64,000 bases of DNA. Origin: Mycobacterium gallinarum (lineage in GTDB: Bacteria > Actinomycetota > Actinomycetes > Mycobacteriales > Mycobacteriaceae). Within the stretch, counting starts at the first letter, position 1, and every line of letters begins with the position of its first letter. The notes below the pieces were generated by a model. That model saw only the letters and a list, made by a program, of their open reading frames with translations, did not search any database and was not told the DNA's origin. This document shows positions 50,995 to 59,583 of this stretch, in pieces. The DNA lies in NCBI RefSeq assembly GCF_010726765.1, contig NZ_AP022601.1, positions 3,782,001-3,846,000 on the forward strand, read 5' to 3'. The position numbers and the translations under genes were made by a program.

Positions 50995-51801
50995 GTGAGC
51001 GACGAAGGAAAACCGGAAAATGGCCCCGATGCCCTCATTGAGCAGCGCGGACACACCTTGATCGTCACCATGAACCGGCCGGAGAAGCGCAATGCACTTT
51101 CCACCGAGATGATGTCGATCATGGTGGACGCGTGGGACCGCGTCGACGAAGATCCAGAGATACGCACCTGCATCCTCACCGGTGCCGGCGGCTATTTCTG
51201 CGCGGGCATGGACTTGAAGAAAGCCGATCAGCAGTCGCCCGGCGACAGTTTCAAGGGCGGCTTCGATCCGACGCGCATCGACGCACTGCTCAAGGGCCGT
51301 CGCTTGACCAAGCCGCTGATCGCGGCCGTCGAGGGCCCGGCCATCGCGGGCGGCACCGAGATCCTGCAGGGCACCGATATCCGGGTGGCGGGGGAGAGCG
51401 CCAAATTCGGCGTTTCGGAGGCGAAATGGAGCCTGTATCCGATGGGCGGCTCCGCGGTCCGACTGGTCCGGCAGATCCCCTACACGATTGCCTGCGACAT
51501 CCTGCTGACCGGCCGCCACCTGACCGCCGCCGAGGCCAAAGAGATCGGTCTGATCGGCTATGTGGTGCCCGACGGCTCGGCACTGGACAAGGCGCTGGAG
51601 ATCGCCGAGGTGATCAACAACAACGGTCCGCTCGCGGTTCAGGCGATCCTGAAGACCATTCGCGAGACCGAAGGCATGCACGAGAACGACGCCTTCAAGC
51701 CGGACACCCAGAACGGCATTCCGGTGTTCCTCTCCGAGGACTCCAAGGAGGGGCCGAAGGCGTTCCTCGAGAAGCGCAAGCCCGTTTGGAAGATGAAGTA
51801 G
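50995..51801 (+). CDS. echA19: Enoyl-CoA hydratase EchA19 (steroid side-chain)
   Basis: A 268-residue crotonase. Both catalytic acids are present: Glu in [12 protein letters not shown] and Glu in [11 protein letters not shown]. The oxyanion [10 protein letters not shown] is intact. It aligns closely with M. tuberculosis EchA19, which hydrates cholesterol side-chain enoyl-CoA esters. It starts at GTG 50995 with a weak ribosome site (GGCGG), shares the KstR box with fadD19, and acts in the cytosol after a FadE dehydrogenation. Confidence 0.94.
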   Translation: MSDEGKPENGPDALIEQRGHTLIVTMNRPEKRNALSTEMMSIMVDAWDRVDEDPEIRTCILTGAGGYFCAGMDLKKADQQSPGDSFKGGFDPTRIDALLKGRRLTKPLIAAVEGPAIAGGTEILQGTDIRVAGESAKFGVSEAKWSLYPMGGSAVRLVRQIPYTIACDILLTGRHLTAAEAKEIGLIGYVVPDGSALDKALEIAEVINNNGPLAVQAILKTIRETEGMHENDAFKPDTQNGIPVFLSEDSKEGPKAFLEKRKPVWKMK

Positions 51802-51886
51802 CAGCAGCGCTAGCTCAGAACCCTGCCCGACCGTGCGTGTCTGCGGGCAACACGCCGTCTATTGTCAAGAGTTTTCGCACGCTCGG

Positions 51887-53098
51887 CTAGCCCACGGGCT
51901 TCGTCGGGGTGAACGTCACCGGCATCGACTCGAGGCCGCTGACGAAGTTAGCTGGCCGCAACGGCAGCACGGCGTCGGACGCCAACTGGAGATCGGGCAG
52001 CCGCTTCAGGACCGCGCCGATCATGTTGATGAGCTCGATTCGGGCCAACTGATTACCCAGACAGAAGTGCGTGCCGAAGCCGAATGCCAAATGGCTGTTC
52101 GGATCTCGCTGAATGTTGAATTTCTCGGGGTCGCCGAACTGGGCCTCGTCGAAGTTCGCCGACTCGAACATCAGCAGCATTTTCTCGCCCTTGCGCAGCT
52201 GTGCTCCATGAAACTCGGTGTCGGCGGTGATCGTGCGCGCCATGTTCTTCAACGGTGAGGTCCAGCGCAGCATCTCCTCGATCGCGAGGGGGATCTTGTC
52301 GGGGTTGTTCTGCAACAGCTCCCACTGCTCGGGGTGGCGGATGAGCTGTTCGATTCCACCGGAGATCGTGTGGCGTGTGGTCTCGTCGCCGCCCACGAGG
52401 ATCAGCAGGGTCTCTTGCAGGATGTCGTCGTTGGATAACCGCTGACCGTCGACCTCCGCGTGCACCAGCACGCTTATCAGGTCTTCGGTCGGCTCCGCTC
52501 GACGCTGTTCGATCTTGTTCATGGTGTACTCGTTGTAAGCCATGAAGGCATCCAAGGTGACCTGCATATCGGCCTCGGACACAGTGGAACTCAGGCCTTC
52601 CATCATGTCGTCAGACCACTTGAGGAACAGCTCTCGCTCTTCGGGCAGCACGCCGAGCATGTCGCCGATCACCGCCATCGGCAGCGGCGCGGCAATGTCT
52701 TTGACGAAGTCGCACTCACCCCGCTCGCAGACCCGATCGATGAGATAGTCACACAGCGAGCTGATCGAATCGCCTTGAACCTTCAACCGCTTCCGCGTGA
52801 AGCCCGCATTGACGAGCTTGCGGCGCAACAGATGTTCCGGATCGTCCATGTCGATCATCATCGGCAGCGCGTCTTGATCGGGACGGATACCGCCGGCGTT
52901 CGAGAACAACTCGGGGTTTCGCTCCGCGTCGATCACGGCCTCGTACGTTGTGGCCGCGGCCAATCCGTTGCGGTCCCGGAACACCGGCTCGTTGGCCCGC
53001 ATCCACTTGTACGCCTCGCGGGATGCAGGCCGGTCGGCATAGAACCCGCCATCGGCAAGGTCCACGTCCGGCTTCGTGGATACTGTCGGCGCCGCCAT
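51887..53098 (-). CDS. cyp142: Cytochrome P450 CYP142 (cholest-4-en-3-one 27-hydroxylase)
   Basis: A 403-residue P450 matching M. tuberculosis CYP142A1 through most of its length: I-helix VGGDETTRHT, ExxR in EEMLRW, and heme loop FGFGTHFCLGNQLAR. It oxidises the terminal side-chain carbon of cholesterol or cholestenone to alcohol and acid, feeding FadD19. Three nt separate it from the upstream ADC-family gene, so they form one leftward operon. An electron donor such as FdxD is encoded in the same island. Confidence 0.93.
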   Translation of the reverse strand: MAAPTVSTKPDVDLADGGFYADRPASREAYKWMRANEPVFRDRNGLAAATTYEAVIDAERNPELFSNAGGIRPDQDALPMMIDMDDPEHLLRRKLVNAGFTRKRLKVQGDSISSLCDYLIDRVCERGECDFVKDIAAPLPMAVIGDMLGVLPEERELFLKWSDDMMEGLSSTVSEADMQVTLDAFMAYNEYTMNKIEQRRAEPTEDLISVLVHAEVDGQRLSNDDILQETLLILVGGDETTRHTISGGIEQLIRHPEQWELLQNNPDKIPLAIEEMLRWTSPLKNMARTITADTEFHGAQLRKGEKMLLMFESANFDEAQFGDPEKFNIQRDPNSHLAFGFGTHFCLGNQLARIELINMIGAVLKRLPDLQLASDAVLPLRPANFVSGLESMPVTFTPTKPVG

Positions 53099-53101
53099 GT
53101 T

Positions 53102-53815
53102 TCAAACCTCCTGCGCGTCTGCGAACGACATCGCCACGTTGCCTGCCGAACCGGAGACCATCGCGCGTTTCGGGAAGCCTAGCGAGGCGAGTTCTTTGGC
53201 GTAGGGATGTTCGCCGAGACGCACGGTCGCACCGCCGGGCCGGTAGCGCGCGTCGGTCATCGTCATCGTTCCGAGGGTCCGGCGGCGGACGCCGTCCCGG
53301 TATGAGTAAGTTGGCTGCTCCTGCGGCTTGGACGTGAAAGCCGACGGCATCGGTAGGCCGGGCTTGAAGTCCATCCCGACGGCGAATTGGCCGTCGATCG
53401 TCACGTCGAACGAATACGTGTGGCCGTCGCGAATCGTGAAGTCGGCCATCACCTTCGGGTAGCCCCAGATCTTGCACCCGGCCTCGAGGGTGAACGGCTG
53501 GTCGACGGGCAGGTGGTGGACGAACGCCCCCGCCGATTGCAGGGCGCGCAGTCCCTTCGCATCCGATCCCGGTGGGTTCACCATGATGTTGGTGCCGTAC
53601 TCGTAGTACTCGCCGAGATCAGTGTCGATGTAGCGCATCAGCATCAGCACGGCCATCGCGCGGTTCGGCCGGTATCTGCAGACCTGCAGACCGCTGTAGT
53701 CAATCATCGCCTGGGCAGCGTCGGCGTCCACCGAGAACATCGCCATGTGCTGAGTCGCTTTGCGGACCTCGACCGGCATGGTGAGCACGGTGCCCGCGAT
53801 GGTGTGCTGGCTCAT
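53102..53815 (-). CDS. Acetoacetate decarboxylase-fold protein (Rv3519-like)
   Basis: A 237-residue ADC-superfamily protein. The GCKIWGYPKVMADF segment (about residues 123-137) includes a lysine that could act as the Schiff-base residue in this fold, and a second conserved block is EYYEYGTNIMVNP. The position beside cyp142 matches Rv3519 of M. tuberculosis, with a similar length. The reaction is unknown; it need not decarboxylate acetoacetate. The imperfect KstR-like site upstream is too weak to call. Confidence 0.78.
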   Translation of the reverse strand: MSQHTIAGTVLTMPVEVRKATQHMAMFSVDADAAQAMIDYSGLQVCRYRPNRAMAVLMLMRYIDTDLGEYYEYGTNIMVNPPGSDAKGLRALQSAGAFVHHLPVDQPFTLEAGCKIWGYPKVMADFTIRDGHTYSFDVTIDGQFAVGMDFKPGLPMPSAFTSKPQEQPTYSYRDGVRRRTLGTMTMTDARYRPGGATVRLGEHPYAKELASLGFPKRAMVSGSAGNVAMSFADAQEV

Positions 53816-53894
53816 CGGGTCAATCTAGAACGCGGACTAGACAACTAGCAAGGAAGTGTCTACCCGAATTGGATTGGCGGCTCGCCGCCGAGTT

Positions 53895-54926
53895 CTAGAC
53901 GAGTGCAGCGAGATCCCGGATCTGTTCGGGTGAGCGCGCACCGACCACCATCATCGTCACGCCTGCGGCCTCCCACGCCTTGATCTGTTCCTGCACGTAG
54001 GCGAGATCACCCACGATCGCCGAATCGTCGACGAGCTCGTCCGGGATGATCTTCGCCGCCTCGTCCTTGCGATCGGAACGGAACAGCTTGGTGACGTCGT
54101 CGACCACCTCGGCGTACCCCATACGGCGGTAGACGTCGGCGTGGAAGTTGGTGTCCTCGGCGCCCATCCCGCCCATGTAGAGCGCCAGGTGGGGCTTCAT
54201 CAACTCCATGATCTCGGCGCGATCGTCGGTGACGACGACCTGTGCGGTCGCGCAGATCTCGAACGTCTCGCGGGTGCGCCGCGCGCCGGGACGCGCGAAA
54301 CCCTCGTCGAGCCACTCGTTGTACATGCCGGCGATCCGCGGCGAGTAGAAGATGGGCAGCCAGCCGTCACAGATCTCGGCGGCCAACGCGACGTTCTTCG
54401 GTCCCTCGGCGCCCAGCATCACCGGGATGTCGGCGCGCAGCGGGTGGGTGATCGGCTTCAGGTTCTTGCCGAGCCCGGTGGTGCCCTCGCCGGTCAGCGG
54501 CAGCGGATAGTGCGGGCCGTCGCTGTGCACCGGCGCCTCGCGGGCCCAGACCTGGCGCAAGATGTCGATGTACTCGCGGGTGCGGGCCAGCGGCTTGGGG
54601 AACTTGGCGCCGTACCAACCCTCGACCACCTGCGGCCCCGACACCCCGAGACCGAGGATGTGCCGACCACCGGAGAGGTGGTCGAGCGTCAGCGCGGCCA
54701 TCGCGCACGCCGTCGGCGTCCGCGCCGACAGCTGGATGACCGACGTGCCGAGCCGCATCTTCGTGGTTTCGCGCCCCCACCAGGCCAACGGCGTGTATGC
54801 GTCCGAACCCCACGCCTCGGCGGTGAAGACGGTGTCGAAGCCGGCCTCCTCGGCCGCGGCCACGAGTTCGGCATGGTTCTCCGGTGGCTGCGCGCCCCAA
54901 TAACCCAACTGCAAACCCAGCTTCAT
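53895..54926 (-). CDS. LLM-class F420/flavin-dependent oxidoreductase (Rv3520c-like)
   Basis: A 343-residue luciferase-like TIM-barrel protein: MKLGLQLGYWGAQPPEN, FDTVFTAEAWGSDAYTPL, RLGTSVIQLSARTPTACAMA and the RHILGLGVSGPQVVEGW loop, matching F420-dependent members such as Rv3520c at the same place. ATG 54926 has GGAGG upstream. It is divergent from the DUF35-like operon across a KstR box, so it is likely sterol-regulated. It may reduce or oxidise a steroid intermediate; the cofactor is inferred. Confidence 0.87.
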   Translation of the reverse strand: MKLGLQLGYWGAQPPENHAELVAAAEEAGFDTVFTAEAWGSDAYTPLAWWGRETTKMRLGTSVIQLSARTPTACAMAALTLDHLSGGRHILGLGVSGPQVVEGWYGAKFPKPLARTREYIDILRQVWAREAPVHSDGPHYPLPLTGEGTTGLGKNLKPITHPLRADIPVMLGAEGPKNVALAAEICDGWLPIFYSPRIAGMYNEWLDEGFARPGARRTRETFEICATAQVVVTDDRAEIMELMKPHLALYMGGMGAEDTNFHADVYRRMGYAEVVDDVTKLFRSDRKDEAAKIIPDELVDDSAIVGDLAYVQEQIKAWEAAGVTMMVVGARSPEQIRDLAALV

Positions 54927-54961
54927 TAGCCCGCCTCCAGACCCATGGTTGAAACCATTCT

Positions 54962-54975
54962 TAGAACCTGTTCTA
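54962..54975. promoter_or_regulatory. KstR-type box for the divergent 54.9-kb operons
   Basis: TAGAACCTGTTCTA fits the KstR consensus perfectly. It lies 36 bp from the LLM gene start and 9 bp from the GTG of the DUF35-like gene, so the latter may be leaderless or have a very short leader. Confidence 0.86.
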
Positions 54976-54984
54976 CTCGATGCC

Positions 54985-55989
54985 GTGACCACAGGCCAAA
55001 GCAGCCCGGTGCAGATCGACAAGCATGAGCGGCCTCTCTCGGCTCCGCTGAAGCTCTCATTCGACTACACCCGTTCAGTCGGACCACTCCTATCCCAGTT
55101 CTTCACCGCCCTGCGAGAGCGACGGATCGTCGGCGTACGCGGTTCGGACGGGCGGGTGCACGTGCCGCCCGCTGAGTATGACCCCGTGACGTACGAGCCC
55201 CTGACCGAGGTCGTACCGGTGAGCAGCGTCGGAACGGTCATGTCGTGGACCTGGCAGTCGACGCCGCTGGAGGGCCAGCCGCTCGACAAGCCGTTCGCGT
55301 GGGCGCTGATCAAGCTCGACGGCGCCGACACCCCGCTGCTGCACGCGGTGGACGCCGGGTCATCGGACGCGATCAGCACCGGCACCAGGGTGCATGCGCA
55401 CTGGATCGACGAACCGGTCGGCGCGATCACCGACATCGCCTACTTTCTGCCCGGCGAAGACACGGAACCCGAAGGCAAGCCCGACGATCGCGAACCGGTC
55501 AAGATCCAGGTGTCGCCGTCGATGATCGAGATCCAGCACACCGCCTCGCTGCCCGAGAGCAGGTTCCTGCGTGCGCTCGAGGAAGGCAAGCTGCTCGCGG
55601 CGCGGACCAAGAAGGGACGCGGCGATAAGCCAGGCCCCGTGTACTTCCCGCCGAAGGAGGCCGATCCGGCCACCGGCCTGGAACTCGACGAGTTCCTCGA
55701 ACTCGACGACAAGGGCACCGTCACCACCTTCGCCATCATCAACATCCCGTTTCCCGGACAGCGCATCAAGCCGCCCTACGTCGCGGCGTACGTGCTTCTC
55801 GACGGCGCCGACATCCCGTTCCTGCATCTGGTCACCGAGATCGACCCGGCGGACGTCCGGATGGGCATGCGGGTGCAGGCCGTGTGGAAGCCTCGCGAGC
55901 AGTGGGGCCTGGGCATCGACAACATCGACTACTTCCGGCCGACGGGTGAGCCCGACGCGGACTACGACTCCTACAAGCACCACCTGTAA
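54985..55989 (+). CDS. Tandem DUF35/OB-fold protein (Rv3521-like), partner of Ltp4/Ltp3
   Basis: A 334-residue protein made of two DUF35-like halves (about 1-160 and 175-334). Each begins with a helix (PLLSQFFTALRERRIVGVRG; ESRFLRALEEGKLLAARTKK) and continues into an OB-fold strand set. The usual Zn-ribbon cysteines between helix and OB fold are missing in both halves. GTG 54985 is chosen because the frame further upstream crosses the KstR box. DUF35 proteins pair with thiolase-like aldolases (ChsH2-Ltp2), so it probably binds the Ltp4/Ltp3 proteins encoded next. Confidence 0.8.
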   Translation: MTTGQSSPVQIDKHERPLSAPLKLSFDYTRSVGPLLSQFFTALRERRIVGVRGSDGRVHVPPAEYDPVTYEPLTEVVPVSSVGTVMSWTWQSTPLEGQPLDKPFAWALIKLDGADTPLLHAVDAGSSDAISTGTRVHAHWIDEPVGAITDIAYFLPGEDTEPEGKPDDREPVKIQVSPSMIEIQHTASLPESRFLRALEEGKLLAARTKKGRGDKPGPVYFPPKEADPATGLELDEFLELDDKGTVTTFAIINIPFPGQRIKPPYVAAYVLLDGADIPFLHLVTEIDPADVRMGMRVQAVWKPREQWGLGIDNIDYFRPTGEPDADYDSYKHHL

Positions 55990-56000
55990 AGGGCCCTGTG

Positions 56001-57068
56001 ATGACTGGTTCGAATGATGTAGCAGTGGTGGGCTTTGCACACGCACCCCACGTCCGCCGCACCGACGGCACCACCAACGGCGTCGAGATGTTGATGCCGT
56101 GCTTCGGCAAGCTGTACGACGAGCTGGGCCTGCAGCAGACCGACATCGGCTTCTGGTGCTCGGGCTCCTCGGATTACCTTGCCGGCCGGGCCTTCTCGTT
56201 CATCTCGGCGATCGACTCGATCGGTGCGGTTCCACCGATCAACGAAAGCCACGTCGAAATGGACGCAGCGTGGGCGCTGTACGAGGCCTACATCAAGCTG
56301 CTCACCGGTCAGGTCGAAACCGCATTGGTCTACGGGTTCGGTAAGTCATCAGCGGGCACGCTGCGACGCGTTCTGGCATTGCAGACCGATCCCTACACCG
56401 TCGCGCCACTGTGGCCGGACTCGGTGTCGATGGCCGGTCTGCAGGCCCGGGCAGGCCTGGACGCCGGCAAATGGACCGCCGAGCAGATGGCTCAGGTGGC
56501 GCTGGATTCCTACGCCGCGGGCGGACGTACCGACAAAGAAGAGGTCACCGGAAGCGTCGACGAGTTGCTGTCCCGGCCGTTCTTCGCCGATCCACTGCGC
56601 CGCCATGACATCGCCCCGATCACCGACGGCGCGTCGGCGATCGTCCTCGCCGCCGGCGACAAAGCACGGGAACTTCGTCAAAACCCGGCCTGGATAACGG
56701 GTATCGAGCACCGCATCGAGACGCCGATCCTCGGTGCGCGCGATCTGACCACCTCGCCGTCGACCGCGGCGTCGGCCAAGACTGCGACCGGCGGGGATGC
56801 GGGTTCGATCGAGGTGGCGGAGATCTACGCACCGTTCACCCATCAACAGCTGATCCTGAAGGAAGCCATCGGGCTGACGGACAAGACGAAGATCAATCCC
56901 TCAGGTGGCCCCCTCGCGGCCAACCCGATGTTCTCGGCCGGTCTGGAGCGCATCGGCTTCGCGGCACAGCACATCTTCGACGGCTCCGCGCAGCGGGTGC
57001 TGGCCCACGCGACCAGTGGCCCTGCGCTGCAACAGAATCTGGTTGCCGTTCTGGAAGGGAAGAACTAG
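56001..57068 (+). CDS. ltp4: Thiolase-fold protein Ltp4
   Basis: A 355-residue SCPx-thiolase-like protein corresponding to Rv3522. The nucleophilic Cys position reads VEMDAAWALYE (Asp), and the His motif reads NPSGGPLAANPMF instead of GHP, so classic thiolysis is not expected. The fold otherwise fits Ltp2-type retro-aldolases. It is 11 nt after the DUF35 gene and directly abuts ltp3. It probably acts in cleaving branched or C24-type side chains or in an aldolase complex. Confidence 0.85.
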   Translation: MTGSNDVAVVGFAHAPHVRRTDGTTNGVEMLMPCFGKLYDELGLQQTDIGFWCSGSSDYLAGRAFSFISAIDSIGAVPPINESHVEMDAAWALYEAYIKLLTGQVETALVYGFGKSSAGTLRRVLALQTDPYTVAPLWPDSVSMAGLQARAGLDAGKWTAEQMAQVALDSYAAGGRTDKEEVTGSVDELLSRPFFADPLRRHDIAPITDGASAIVLAAGDKARELRQNPAWITGIEHRIETPILGARDLTTSPSTAASAKTATGGDAGSIEVAEIYAPFTHQQLILKEAIGLTDKTKINPSGGPLAANPMFSAGLERIGFAAQHIFDGSAQRVLAHATSGPALQQNLVAVLEGKN

Positions 57069-58250
57069 ATGGCGGGTCCATCCCAAAAGCACCTGGCAGC
57101 GGTGCTCGGCACCGGGCAGACGAAGTACGTCGCCAAGCGCCACGACGTGTCGATGAACGGTCTGGTTCGCGAGGCCATCGACCGGGCGCTCGAGGACTCG
57201 GGCTCGACGTTCGACGACATCGACGCCGTGGTGGTCGGCAAGGCGCCCGACTTCTTCGAGGGCGTGATGATGCCGGAGCTGTTCATGGCCGACGCCACCG
57301 GCGCCACGAACAAGCCACTGATCCGCGTGCACACGGCCGGCTCGGTGGGTGGCTCGACCGCGATCGTCGCCGCCAGCCTCGTGCAGTCCGGCAAGTACAA
57401 GCGCGTGCTGACGATGGCGTGGGAGAAGCAGTCCGAGTCGAACGCCATGTGGGCGTTGAGCATTCCGGTGCCGTTCACCAAGCCGGTCGGTGCGGGCGCC
57501 GGTGGCTACTTCGCGCCGCACATCCGCGCCTACATCCGTCGCTCGGGTGCACCGAGCCACATCGGCGCGATCGTCGCGGTCAAGGATCGGCGCAACGGCG
57601 CCAAGAACCCGTTGGCTCATCTGCACCAGCCCGACATCACCGTCGAGAAGGTGATGGAGTCCCCGATGCTGTGGGACCCGATCCGCTACGACGAGACCTG
57701 TCCCTCGTCCGACGGCGCTGCGGCCATGGTGATCGGCAACGAGGAAGCAGCAGAAGCGCATATCGCCAACGGTCACCCGGTCGCCTGGATTCATGCCACG
57801 TCGCTGCGCACCGAACCGCTTGCCTACGCGGGTCGCGACCAGGTCAACCCGCAGGCCAGCCGGGACGCCGCGGCCGCCCTGTGGAAAGCAGCGGGCATCA
57901 AGAGCCCGATCGATGAAATCGACGCCGCCGAGGTCTACGTGCCGTTCTCCTGGTACGAGCCGATGTGGCTGGAGAGCCTCGGCTTCGCCAAGGAAGGCGA
58001 GGGGTGGAAGCTCACCGAGGCGGGCGAAACCGAGATCACCGGCCGCATTCCGCTCAATGCCTCCGGCGGTGTGCTGTCGTCGAATCCGATCGGCGCCTCC
58101 GGAATGATCCGGTTCGCCGAGTCGGCGATCCAGGTGATGGGCAAGGGCGGCGATCATCAGGTCCCGGGCGCTCGCAAAGCGCTGGGCCACGCGTACGGCG
58201 GTGGCGCACAGTATTACTCGATGTGGGTCGTGGGAGCTGACAAACCGTGA
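57069..58250 (+). CDS. ltp3: Thiolase-fold protein Ltp3
   Basis: A 393-residue SCPx-thiolase-like protein corresponding to Rv3523. The Cys nucleophile is replaced in VHTAGSVGGSTAIVAAS, GHP is replaced by SNP in NASGGVLSSNPIGASG, and the C-terminal active-site Cys region reads GGGAQYYSMW with tyrosines. These changes match steroid retro-aldolases that use Tyr rather than Cys. ATG 57069 follows the ltp4 TAG without a gap. It overlaps the LLM gene by 4 nt. Confidence 0.86.
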   Translation: MAGPSQKHLAAVLGTGQTKYVAKRHDVSMNGLVREAIDRALEDSGSTFDDIDAVVVGKAPDFFEGVMMPELFMADATGATNKPLIRVHTAGSVGGSTAIVAASLVQSGKYKRVLTMAWEKQSESNAMWALSIPVPFTKPVGAGAGGYFAPHIRAYIRRSGAPSHIGAIVAVKDRRNGAKNPLAHLHQPDITVEKVMESPMLWDPIRYDETCPSSDGAAAMVIGNEEAAEAHIANGHPVAWIHATSLRTEPLAYAGRDQVNPQASRDAAAALWKAAGIKSPIDEIDAAEVYVPFSWYEPMWLESLGFAKEGEGWKLTEAGETEITGRIPLNASGGVLSSNPIGASGMIRFAESAIQVMGKGGDHQVPGARKALGHAYGGGAQYYSMWVVGADKP

Positions 58251-59134
58251 CTCGCATGCAGTACACCATCAGCATCGCGTTCAGCCCACTCGACCAGCTG
58301 ATCGAAATCGCCAAAACGGCTGAAGAACTCGGCTTCGACAACATCGCGCTGCCGGACTCGATCTTCTATTTCGAGGAGCAGTCCGTCGACTATCCCTACA
58401 CTGCCGACGGCAAGCGGATGTTCGATGAGAACTCACCCTGGGTCGATCCGTTGATCCTCGCGGGTGCATTGGGTGCGGTGACGTCGAAGCTGCGCTTCTA
58501 CACCAACGTGATGAAGCTCGGTTCGCGGAATCCGCTGCTGCTGGCCCGACAGGTCGGGTCGGTGGCGAACCTCACCAACAACCGATTCGGCTTCGGCGTC
58601 GGGATCGGCTGGGCTCCCGAGGAATTCGAGTGGTGCGGGGTGCCCTACGCGAAGCGCGGCAAACGCGTCGACGAGATGATCGACGTCATCAAGCTGGTGC
58701 TCGCCGGCGGCATGGTCGAACACCACGGCGAGTTCTACGACTTCGACCGGCTGCAGATGAGCCCGGCACCGTCGGAGCCGGTGCCGTTCTACGTCGGCGG
58801 GCACACTGATGTCGCGCTCAAACGCGCCGTCCGCATCGGTGACGGATGGACCAGCGCGATGATGACCTGCGACCAGCTAGCCGAGACGATCGGCAAGATC
58901 AAGAAGCTGCTGGCCGAGAGCGGGCGTGCCGACGACCCGTTCGAATACCAGGCCGTGTGTATCGACAAGTTCGGTGTCGACGGCCACCGCGACCTCGCCG
59001 CGGCGGGTGTCACCGACTACATCGGGATTCCGTGGGTGTTCGAGGGCCTCGCCTTCGACGCACCGGTGGAGCAGAAGAAGGACGCGATGAAGCGCTTCGC
59101 CGATACCTACATCCACTCTGGCTGGCAGGACTGA
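58247..59134 (+). CDS. LLM-class F420/flavin-dependent oxidoreductase
   Basis: A 295-residue luciferase-like protein: AEELGFDNIALPDSIFYFE, LRFYTNVMKLGSRNPLLLAR and RFGFGVGIGWAPEEFEW. GTG 58247 overlaps the ltp3 stop (GTGA), so it belongs to the KstR-controlled operon. It differs clearly from the LLM protein at 53895, which suggests a second specific step, perhaps on a steroid ketone or acyl-CoA. The F420 or FMN choice cannot be decided. Confidence 0.83.
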   Translation: MTRMQYTISIAFSPLDQLIEIAKTAEELGFDNIALPDSIFYFEEQSVDYPYTADGKRMFDENSPWVDPLILAGALGAVTSKLRFYTNVMKLGSRNPLLLARQVGSVANLTNNRFGFGVGIGWAPEEFEWCGVPYAKRGKRVDEMIDVIKLVLAGGMVEHHGEFYDFDRLQMSPAPSEPVPFYVGGHTDVALKRAVRIGDGWTSAMMTCDQLAETIGKIKKLLAESGRADDPFEYQAVCIDKFGVDGHRDLAAAGVTDYIGIPWVFEGLAFDAPVEQKKDAMKRFADTYIHSGWQD

Positions 59135-59137
59135 CGC

Positions 59138-59554
59138 ATGGCGGTCACCGACCCGAACGCCCCGGTTCACCTGGCGGGCAAGCGTTCTCGCGAGGCGGCG
59201 ATCGCACACGACAAGGATGCCTGGCTGGCGAACTTCGCCGACGACGCCGTCGTCGAGGATCCGATAGGGCCGTCGCACTTCGATCCGGAGGGTAAGGGCC
59301 ACCGCGGCAAGGAAGCAATCGCACTGTTCTACGACAAGGCGATCGCCCCGAGCGATTTGACCTTCCACTTCGAGCAGACGTACCAGTGCGGCAACGAGGA
59401 GGCCAACGTCGGCCACATCGTGATCAGGGCCGCCGGCTACGAGGTGAAAACCGAAGGCGTGTTCACCTACCGCGTGAACGACGACGGCAAGATCGTTGCA
59501 CTGCGGGCGTTCTGGGAGCTCGACCGGGCGACGGCGAGCGCTCGCAAAATCTAG
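59138..59554 (+). CDS. NTF2-like (ketosteroid isomerase-type fold) protein
   Basis: A 138-residue single-domain protein: helical start (SREAAIAHDKDAWLANFADD), then VVEDPIGPSHFDPEGKGHRG and beta strands ending REFWELD-like LRAFWELDRATAS. This is the SnoaL/ketosteroid isomerase fold. It is 3 nt after the LLM gene and probably in the same operon. The catalytic Tyr and Asp residues of true steroid delta-isomerases are not obvious, so isomerase activity is only a suggestion. Confidence 0.75.
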   Translation: MAVTDPNAPVHLAGKRSREAAIAHDKDAWLANFADDAVVEDPIGPSHFDPEGKGHRGKEAIALFYDKAIAPSDLTFHFEQTYQCGNEEANVGHIVIRAAGYEVKTEGVFTYRVNDDGKIVALRAFWELDRATASARKI

Positions 59555-59583
59555 CGCGCCTCCGGCTGTGGCACGGTGGAGGT

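Noticed and set aside
53826..53839. KstR-like sequence TAGAACGCGGACTA upstream of the ADC-fold gene
   Set aside because: The right half lacks GTT, so it misses core positions of the consensus; not listed as a site.
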